Below, piece after piece: positions 7,076 through 11,739 of a DNA stretch of 11,739 bases (positions are counted from its first letter, which is position 1; every line of letters begins with the position of its first letter). A program made the translations under genes and the position numbers. This DNA comes from an uncultured Anaerolineaceae bacterium (GTDB lineage Bacteria; Chloroflexota; Anaerolineae; Anaerolineales; Anaerolineaceae), in the NCBI GenBank assembly GCA_938020565.1, contig CALIHP010000044.1, positions 1-11,739 on the forward strand, written 5' to 3'. The notes under the pieces are model-generated. The model worked only from the letters and a program-made list of their open reading frames with translations. It was not told the origin of the DNA and did not search any database.

Positions 7076-7720
7076 GGATTCTGAATTTTGCACACCATTT
7101 AATGTCTCCACTGAGACGGGTCTCCGGAGCCCGCCGAGCCGCTCCGCGATCGCGCGCCGCAGCTCGGACATCCCGGTTATCCCTGAAATGATCCAATCTG
7201 CCCGGGAACGGTTCAGCGCTGAAGCGTCCGACTGCGCCCGAATCCGGACGAGCGCCGAATCAGCGCTGAATCCGCGTTCACGGACCAGCCGCGCCAGCGC
7301 GACCTCCTCCGGTACGCAGACCAGCCATCGCTCGTCAAAGCATTCCGCCAATCCTGCCTCAAACAGCTTGACCGCCTCAACCGCGGCGTCGCCGTCCGAA
7401 TCCGCGAGCGCAGCTTCGATCTCCCGCCGAACAAAAGGGTGCAATATTGTTTCCAGATCACGCATCGCGGATCGATCGCGGAAGACGATTTCGCCCAATT
7501 TCCGCCGGTCAATTTCGCCTGTCTCCGCCGACAGCGCTTCAGGACCGAACCGGGCCGCGACCGCCAAGAAGCCCGGCGTCCCTTTCCGATAAGCCTGATG
7601 CGCGATCCGGTCCGCGTCGAAGACCTCAAAACCAAACTCACGGAGCAGCGTCAGAACCGTCGATTTCCCGGCGGCAATTCCACCTGTAATCCCAATCCGC
7701 AGCTTTGCTCCAGCGCGCAT
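7073..7720 (-). CDS. coaE: Dephospho-CoA kinase
   Basis: Last enzyme of coenzyme A synthesis, phosphorylating the 3'-hydroxyl of dephospho-CoA with ATP. The 215-residue product begins MRAGAKLRIGITGGIAAGKST, with the P-loop GGIAAGKS at 13-20. Other family marks are FDADRIAH (34-41), HPFVRREIE (94-102), LFEAGL (119-124), the arginine of the RIRAQ helix (159-163) and a C-terminal ISGITGMSELRR segment. The usual VPLLFE is the variant AVKLFE. The frame is open upstream to 7840, but that extension runs into the preceding gene and is not CoaE-like, so I chose the ATG at 7720. This ATG has no clear Shine-Dalgarno and sits two bases after the stop of the TPR gene, which implies translational coupling. 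A well-placed GGAG before a CTG at codon 7 is noted but less likely. Confidence 0.93.
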   Translation of the reverse strand: MRAGAKLRIGITGGIAAGKSTVLTLLREFGFEVFDADRIAHQAYRKGTPGFLAVAARFGPEALSAETGEIDRRKLGEIVFRDRSAMRDLETILHPFVRREIEAALADSDGDAAVEAVKLFEAGLAECFDERWLVCVPEEVALARLVRERGFSADSALVRIRAQSDASALNRSRADWIISGITGMSELRRAIAERLGGLRRPVSVETLNGVQNSES

Positions 7721-7722
7721 GC

Positions 7723-9060
7723 CTACTGAATTCCATACGAAGCGCAGATCTTCTGCGCATCGCGAACAATATACATTACGGTATCGTCGCTGCCGAACAT
7801 CGCGCTGATATCCTTCGCCGTTCGGACAGCTTCGTCGCAATAATGATTAACATTCGTATGCATATACGCCAGCGCGCCGACATACGAAAAATAATAAACG
7901 ACCGAGGACCCCGAAAGCGGAAGCCCGGAAATCTCGATCAGCGGATTCCCCGGATCGTCGCATTCCCGAACCGCGCAGCTCTCCTCCGCGCCGCAGCCAT
8001 ACGTCGCGCATTTCAACGCCTCGATTGCCGCTTCGTAGTTGCGCGCTTTATAATAATTGACGCCCAGCCGGCCGTAAACGTCGGCGTTATACGGATTGAT
8101 CCCAATCGCCTTTTTAATATTCAATCCTGCCGCGTAGAACTCGCCTTTCTGGGAATACGTGTTCCCGATCGCCAGGTATGGCAGCGGATCGACGACGCCC
8201 AGCTGGTCGTTGATCCGCGCTGCACGCGCGAACATCGCCAACGCCTCGTCGTATTGTCCAACCTGCCGCCAGTTAACCCCGATCCGAATCTGTAAAAAGG
8301 TCATATTCGGCGATAAATTCAGCGCACGGGTATACGCGTCGATCGCGCTGCGGTACTGCCCGTAGGATTCGAGTAAAATTCCCTGGACCCGGTACACATC
8401 GAACATATTCGCGCCGTTTTCCGAACCGTATTCCAGCGCCTGACTGAGCATCTGCTCCGCGCGCGCGTAGTTCGCCTGATCCAGCAGGATTTCCGAATAA
8501 ATCGCGTACGCGAGCGCGTTCCTCGAATCGTAGTCGACCGCACGGCGAATATTATCCTCAGCCTTCGCCGCATACTCCTCGACGAGATCCGGGCCGCAGA
8601 GATCCGGATCCGCGTACCATAAATATACAAGCGCCAGAACCGCGTAAACGTTTGAATCCTCCGGGTACTTGACCAGACCCTCTTCCATTAAATTGACTGC
8701 ACGCTGGAGCGTTTCCGCTTTTTCGGCGTCGGTCGTCTGGGACGCGGTCAAATATGCCAGAGCCCGTCCCTGTTTCCAGAGATATTCCGGATTATCCGAT
8801 TCGAGCCGCTCCGCCGAGCCATACGCCTCAATCGCCCGTTCGAGGTTCCCGGCGCGAAACTGCGATTCGCCTTCGAGCGCGAACGACGCGGCTTCCCGCG
8901 TCGGGACCGCCGTCGGAAGCCAGGGAGAAACGAGTTCTTCTGTCAGGACTGCCTTCAAAACAAACAGGCTCATGACGCACAGAAACATCAAAGTAATAAC
9001 GACCATCGGATTCGACCGGCTCCGATGTTTAAATTCCAGATTCTTCCCGTATAAGTTCAT
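7723..9060 (-). CDS. Membrane-anchored TPR-repeat protein with cysteine cluster, function unknown
   Basis: A 445-residue protein with a basic cytoplasmic tail (1-18), one membrane segment (about 19-38) and an outside-facing domain of tetratricopeptide repeats. Clear repeats lie near 61-92, 93-137, 182-214, 221-255, 256-287, 292-327 and 328-355, with the usual A/G/Y/A/P spacing (for example GQYRSAIDAYTRALNLSPN). TPR arrays mediate protein-protein contacts, and no catalytic motif is visible. After the last full repeat the helix is interrupted by a four-cysteine cluster C351-x4-C356-x5-C362-x4-C367. With C155, C408 and C439 there are seven extracytoplasmic cysteines, so disulfides or metal binding are possible. 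The ATG at 9060 has a close GGGACGG as a weak Shine-Dalgarno. It is 39 bases after the secreted cysteine-rich gene and 2 bases before coaE. Role unknown; an envelope scaffold is inference. Confidence 0.82.
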   Translation of the reverse strand: MNLYGKNLEFKHRSRSNPMVVITLMFLCVMSLFVLKAVLTEELVSPWLPTAVPTREAASFALEGESQFRAGNLERAIEAYGSAERLESDNPEYLWKQGRALAYLTASQTTDAEKAETLQRAVNLMEEGLVKYPEDSNVYAVLALVYLWYADPDLCGPDLVEEYAAKAEDNIRRAVDYDSRNALAYAIYSEILLDQANYARAEQMLSQALEYGSENGANMFDVYRVQGILLESYGQYRSAIDAYTRALNLSPNMTFLQIRIGVNWRQVGQYDEALAMFARAARINDQLGVVDPLPYLAIGNTYSQKGEFYAAGLNIKKAIGINPYNADVYGRLGVNYYKARNYEAAIEALKCATYGCGAEESCAVRECDDPGNPLIEISGLPLSGSSVVYYFSYVGALAYMHTNVNHYCDEAVRTAKDISAMFGSDDTVMYIVRDAQKICASYGIQ

Positions 9061-9099
9061 CCGTCCCGATATCTTTATCCCGAAAACCGCGCCGACCGC

Positions 9100-9723
9100 C
9101 TATGGACGAGCGAAACAGCCTTCGCCGTCGTTCCCGTACAGGCAGAACCAGCAGGAACCCGGATAATAGGTATTCGCATCGTAACAATCGGTATTGTACC
9201 GGCCGATTACGTAGCCTTGCGCATCGTAGGCAACAGTCCCGCCTACGAAACAGACGCCATTGCTGACGAAATAGCCCGCCCTGACGCAGCTTTCATAATC
9301 ATAAACATCCGTCCAAGGCGGACCCGCTTCGAGCTGGTTCCGGAGCGCGCTCTGAAGCTCGCGCCGAACCGCCATGCACTGGGCCTGAATCACGTCCGGC
9401 GAGCTTGACCGGGCCAATAACGCTGCATGCACGTTCCAGAGCTCCGCGACTTCAGGAGCGCCCGCCGGGCCCAGCATAATCGAAATATTTTCAATCGTTT
9501 TCCGGAAAGACTCCTGCTCAAGCGCGAACGCGCCGGCGTCTCCCGCCTCGTTCGATGCGAGAAAATCGCCCAGATTCTGGCATTCGATCGCTAACAGGTC
9601 GATCAAATGCTCTGTTTTATCCGGCGGGTAAAGCGGGGGCTGCGTCTGTGCGCTGACAACGCCCGCCGCAGCGGCGAAAACCGAGAGGCCGATAAGAGAA
9701 AATAATAAAATCCGTTTCTTCAT
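9100..9723 (-). CDS. Secreted eight-cysteine protein, function unknown
   Basis: I do not recognise this 207-residue protein. From the ATG at 9723 it has a textbook signal peptide: MKKR, a hydrophobic core LLFSLIGLSVFAAAAG, and a VSA-QTQ signal peptidase I site after residue 25. The frame opens at a TTG two codons earlier, but MKKR fits better. A predicted helical part (about 35-135) with two cysteines (48, 116) is followed by a Tyr/Gly-rich, cysteine-dense tail (140-207) with C146, C158, C180, C191, C194 and C203. Eight cysteines could make four disulfides. The tail contains CWFC. A segment near 156-175 (GVCFVGGTVAYDAQGYVIG) reads like a beta-hairpin. It is probably the first gene of the operon leading to TPR-coaE-cdaA-cdaR. 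Confidence 0.8.
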   Translation of the reverse strand: MKKRILLFSLIGLSVFAAAAGVVSAQTQPPLYPPDKTEHLIDLLAIECQNLGDFLASNEAGDAGAFALEQESFRKTIENISIMLGPAGAPEVAELWNVHAALLARSSSPDVIQAQCMAVRRELQSALRNQLEAGPPWTDVYDYESCVRAGYFVSNGVCFVGGTVAYDAQGYVIGRYNTDCYDANTYYPGSCWFCLYGNDGEGCFARP

Positions 9724-9748
9724 GACCAACCGAACCTTGCTTTTTATA

Positions 9749-9774
9749 ATTGTATCTCGTTAAAGCTTAGACGA
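9749..9774 (-). promoter_or_regulatory. Possible promoter with adjacent operator-like dyad
   Basis: On the minus strand a TACAAT -10-like box lies at 9754-9749, 25 bases upstream of the ATG of the cysteine-rich gene. Immediately upstream of it, 9774-9757 forms an 18-bp dyad TCGT-nn-AAGCTT-nn-ACGA with 14 symmetric positions, sitting between -10 and -35. No hexamer close to TTGACA is found at the right spacing, so the promoter could depend on a regulator. The gap 9724-9801 also lacks a visible terminator for the upstream gene. Confidence 0.35.
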
Positions 9775-9801
9775 AATCCGACCGGAAAAGGTTCTGACGA
9801 A

Positions 9802-10656
9802 TTAACGAATTGTCGTCCGCCAATTCGCGTAATCCATCCGCGGCGAAAAATATGTCAACCCGACCTGCCAGAGGTTCTTATCGACAATTCCCGCCAGGCC
9901 TTCGTTCTGAAGATACCACTGGTCAAATTTATAGTCGTTATAAAAATGAACCTCCCGAAGATACTGATTGGCGATCGACCCGGGGATCAGGAGCTCCGAA
10001 TACGGGTGCGTCGGATAAGCGTCGGGAATCCTGAGGAGCCGGCGCCGGACCGTATCGGTATCCATGAAGAGATTCTCGAACGCCGAATAAGATTGGAGCG
10101 TCGGAGCTATCTCGGTCGAAAATACCGGCGTCCGGATCAGGTTCGCCGCCGGAAAGATAAAGCTGAAAAACGGAAGCTGAAGGAGAAGCGCCGCGTCATA
10201 CGCCAGCACAACCCACTCAAACCCGCGCATCGCCTGCATCTGATAAAAGAGGCGATAATTCGGAAACGAAATATTCAGCGATATCATGTCCCGCCAGGCC
10301 TCCGGAAGCTCCGGTTCGTTCGTCCGGACCCGTCCGACGCGGTTATCCGTCGCGATCGCGCTCCGCGACAGCAAGCCATAGGAAAGGATCGACGCCAGAT
10401 TTTCAAGCCGGGTAAAATGAATCAGCGTATCAATCCGTCTTTCCTTTAAAAAAGCCCTGAGCCGAAGCGACTCTTCGGCCGTCATCGGCTGAACCGGCGG
10501 AACGGCCTCCGCCCCTGAAACCGGCGGGGAAACCGGCCCGGACAATCCGGGATCCGCCTGAGGACCCGGCTCGCCGCCGCCCGTTCCGAACGGAAAGATC
10601 GGCCGCAGCGGGATCGCTCGTTCCGGGATAGCGCGTCTTGGCGCGGTCTTTTCCAT
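9802..10656 (-). CDS. DarT/DUF4433-like ADP-ribosyltransferase with Pro-rich N-terminus, no adjacent antitoxin
   Basis: Residues about 75-240 resemble the DarT family (DUF4433), toxins that use NAD+ to ADP-ribosylate thymidine in single-stranded DNA. Visible cues are TLIHFTRLENLASILSYGLL (77-96, family NAD-pocket His-Phe-Thr segment), ISLNISFPNYRLFY (125-138, very characteristic of the family) and WVVLAYD (148-154). YPTHPYSELLIPGSI (214-228) follows, with E221 as the likely catalytic glutamate, then REVHFYN (234-240). The first 58 residues are Pro/Gly/Ala-rich, low in complexity and outside the family fold. No Shine-Dalgarno precedes the ATG at 10656, and an internal ATG at 10485 would remove the extension. 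The promoter position favours 10656. DarT is usually encoded with the macrodomain antitoxin DarG, which is absent on both visible sides. Family assignment is from motif memory, and the substrate is unproven. Confidence 0.78.
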   Translation of the reverse strand: MEKTAPRRAIPERAIPLRPIFPFGTGGGEPGPQADPGLSGPVSPPVSGAEAVPPVQPMTAEESLRLRAFLKERRIDTLIHFTRLENLASILSYGLLSRSAIATDNRVGRVRTNEPELPEAWRDMISLNISFPNYRLFYQMQAMRGFEWVVLAYDAALLLQLPFFSFIFPAANLIRTPVFSTEIAPTLQSYSAFENLFMDTDTVRRRLLRIPDAYPTHPYSELLIPGSIANQYLREVHFYNDYKFDQWYLQNEGLAGIVDKNLWQVGLTYFSPRMDYANWRTTIR

Positions 10657-10662
10657 ACGTCT

Positions 10663-10691
10663 ATTCTATTCGGTTTATCCAAATCTGACAA
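10663..10691 (-). promoter_or_regulatory. Sigma-70-type promoter of the DarT-like gene, predicted leaderless
   Basis: On the minus strand TTGTCA (10691-10686, 5/6 to TTGACA) and TAGAAT (10668-10663, 5/6 to TATAAT) are separated by exactly 17 bases. Six bases separate the -10 from the ATG at 10656, so the normal start point seven bases past the -10 is the A of the ATG. The lack of a Shine-Dalgarno fits a leaderless transcript. This is the best-scoring -35/-10 pair I found in the window. Confidence 0.68.
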
Positions 10692-10706
10692 CAGAAAGGA
10701 AAACCG
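10671..10706. repeat. 36-bp imperfect inverted repeat over the -35 region
   Basis: Plus-strand blocks CGGTTT, TCC and TCTG (10671-10687) are mirrored by CAGA, GGA and AAACCG (10692-10706). This gives 13 matched pairs around an ACAA centre, with one bulged A and an AAA/AA internal loop. The centre falls on the -35 hexamer of the DarT-like gene. It could be an operator or a 3'-end hairpin of the upstream amylosucrase mRNA, whose stop codon directly abuts it. No T-run follows on the minus strand, so it is not a typical intrinsic terminator. Confidence 0.45.
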
Positions 10707-11739
10707 CTATTCCCCTGCCGCGCCCTTCGTCCCCAGATAAATTCTGAACGCGTACGGCTCGATCGTCAGCAGGTCGCTAACGGAAAAGCTCCGCTCCTCA
10801 ACCAGCTCCCGGACTCGCCAGGCGCAGCCGTCAAATCCATGCGTATCCGCCAACCGCAGCGGGATCATGTGCTCGCTGAAATTTGCGACACAGACGACGA
10901 CGTTCTCATCCGACTCTTTCGCATACACGAATAGATAACGGCTCATGCCATTTAAAACGGTCATGCTCCGCTCGCGAAAAACCGCTTCCGACTTTCGGAT
11001 TCCGATCAGTCGCCGGACCGCCCGATAAATTCGACCGGTCGCCGTTTTCGAGCTGCGGCGATCGGCGAAGGCCTCCTTATCGAACGCGTGCCGATGAACC
11101 CAGCGCGAATCGTCCGCGTGCGCCGGATCGTCCCGATATCCGTAATCGTTCGTCAGCCCCAATTCATCGCCCAGGTACAGAAGCGGGATCCCGCCGATCG
11201 TCAGCGCCACGCCGAACAGGACGGTCATTCGCCCGATCGCCAGCGATAGCTCGCGCTCATCCTGCGCTCCGATCGCTTTTTCCACGCCGCAAAGCGACGC
11301 CATCATCCCGGAAATCCGGCAATCGCCTGTCTTCGGATTTTCCTGAAACGGGAGTCCGCTCGCGAACGACCCGGGGAAGCGTCCCGTATAAAACTGGTTC
11401 AAAAACGCGCGGTGACCCTGCGGGTCGATCCCGACAGACCAGGCGTCTTCATCGGAAAACGTCCAGCCGATATCGTCATGGCAGCGCGTATAGTTGACCC
11501 AGGCGGTATGCTCCGGGAGCGCGAACCGCGTCGCCATCGACAGCGCCAGCAGCTTCGTATCGCGCGTCGCCAGCGCTTCCCAGGACAGCGCCATCAGCAG
11601 CGGGTTATACGACAATTGGCAGCGTTCCGGCGAAATGAACTGAATAACCTGATCCGGATGGACAATGGCCTCCGACTTGAACAGGAGCGACGGCGCGGAA
11701 ATCCGCGCGGTCAGGTTAAACGCCTCGATCAGCTTCATC
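10707..11739 (-). CDS. Amylosucrase-type glycoside hydrolase family 13 enzyme, C-terminal part (cut by window edge)
   Basis: The last 343 codons of a GH13 enzyme; the start lies beyond position 11739. The best match is amylosucrase (GH13 subfamily 4), which builds alpha-1,4-glucan from sucrose and releases fructose. Numbering within the fragment, FKSEAIVHPDQV (20-31) carries the acid/base Glu E23. NYTRCHDDIGW (82-92) carries the transition-state His87 and Asp88, in the form typical of amylosucrase. GGIPLLYLGDELGLTNDY (182-199) and DDSRWVHR (209-216) follow. The C-terminal beta-sandwich domain begins about residue 265. The family is normally near 630-650 residues, so roughly 300 are missing outside the window. 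A hydrolase with sucrose specificity in the same subfamily is the main alternative. The nucleophile Asp region is not in view. Confidence 0.88.
   Translation of the reverse strand, partial: MKLIEAFNLTARISAPSLLFKSEAIVHPDQVIQFISPERCQLSYNPLLMALSWEALATRDTKLLALSMATRFALPEHTAWVNYTRCHDDIGWTFSDEDAWSVGIDPQGHRAFLNQFYTGRFPGSFASGLPFQENPKTGDCRISGMMASLCGVEKAIGAQDERELSLAIGRMTVLFGVALTIGGIPLLYLGDELGLTNDYGYRDDPAHADDSRWVHRHAFDKEAFADRRSSKTATGRIYRAVRRLIGIRKSEAVFRERSMTVLNGMSRYLFVYAKESDENVVVCVANFSEHMIPLRLADTHGFDGCAWRVRELVEERSFSVSDLLTIEPYAFRIYLGTKGAAGE

Noticed and set aside
7721..7840. N-terminal extension of coaE by 40 codons
   Set aside because: It overlaps the 3' end of the TPR gene, reads as Cys/Arg-rich noise and precedes a normal CoaE start.
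9133..9153. CWFC in the secreted protein as a thioredoxin active site
   Set aside because: No thioredoxin fold context (no beta-alpha-beta, no cis-Pro segment) surrounds it, and it lies near the C-terminus among other cysteines.
7723..9723. TPR or cysteine-rich gene as antitoxin of the DarT-like protein
   Set aside because: Both products are exported or membrane-anchored and lack a macrodomain, so they would not meet a cytoplasmic ADP-ribosyltransferase.
9722..9750. Plus-strand promoter-like pair ATGACC, 17 bases, TATAAT
   Set aside because: The -10 is perfect but the -35 is the start codon region of the secreted-protein gene, and no plus-strand gene follows. Probably chance in an AT-rich gap.
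1..11739. CRISPR arrays, tRNA genes, insertion sequences, prophage or attachment sites
   Set aside because: Scanning by eye found no regularly spaced repeats, cloverleaf-like segments, transposase motifs or terminal inverted repeats.

Overview
Bacterial chromosomal DNA in which every supported gene lies on the minus strand, so the biological reading order runs from position 11739 down to 1. The organism is most likely a member of the Chloroflexota, probably Anaerolineae-like. This is an inference from the EF-Tu N-terminus, a ribosomal protein S12 with an insert of about 17 residues after its N-terminal tail, and the style of the CdaR, TPR and secreted proteins. No 16S rRNA is present to confirm it. 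Coding density is high, and no tRNA, rRNA, CRISPR array or insertion sequence is visible.

Region 11739-9802: the C-terminal half of an amylosucrase-type GH13 enzyme is cut by the window edge. A 50-bp gap follows, holding a strong promoter inside an imperfect inverted repeat. Next is a stand-alone DarT/DUF4433-like ADP-ribosyltransferase with a Pro/Gly-rich N-terminal extension and no DarG macrodomain antitoxin in the window. Its promoter would place the transcript start on the A of the ATG, so the mRNA is predicted to be leaderless.

Region 9801-4819: a probable five-gene operon. It encodes a secreted eight-cysteine protein, a membrane-anchored TPR protein with a cysteine cluster, dephospho-CoA kinase (coaE), the membrane diadenylate cyclase CdaA and its YbbR-domain partner CdaR. 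Junctions are tight: 39 nt, 2 nt, 39 nt and a 4-nt ATGA overlap. The unit is preceded by a dyad and a -10-like box and followed by a GC-rich hairpin terminator. It joins c-di-AMP synthesis to two uncharacterised envelope proteins, and glmM, the usual third gene of the Firmicutes cluster, does not follow.

Region 4818-3093: a monocistronic-looking glnA (GSI-alpha type) with an AT-rich upstream region carrying a 22-bp-spaced direct repeat. Downstream is the control region of the str operon, with an extended -10 promoter and a leader of about 90 nt that can fold in alternative ways.

Region 3092-1: the classical str operon rpsL-rpsG-fusA-tuf (S12, S7, EF-G, start of EF-Tu). S12 carries arginine at the position equivalent to M. 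tuberculosis Lys88, where Lys-to-Arg changes are known to give streptomycin resistance.
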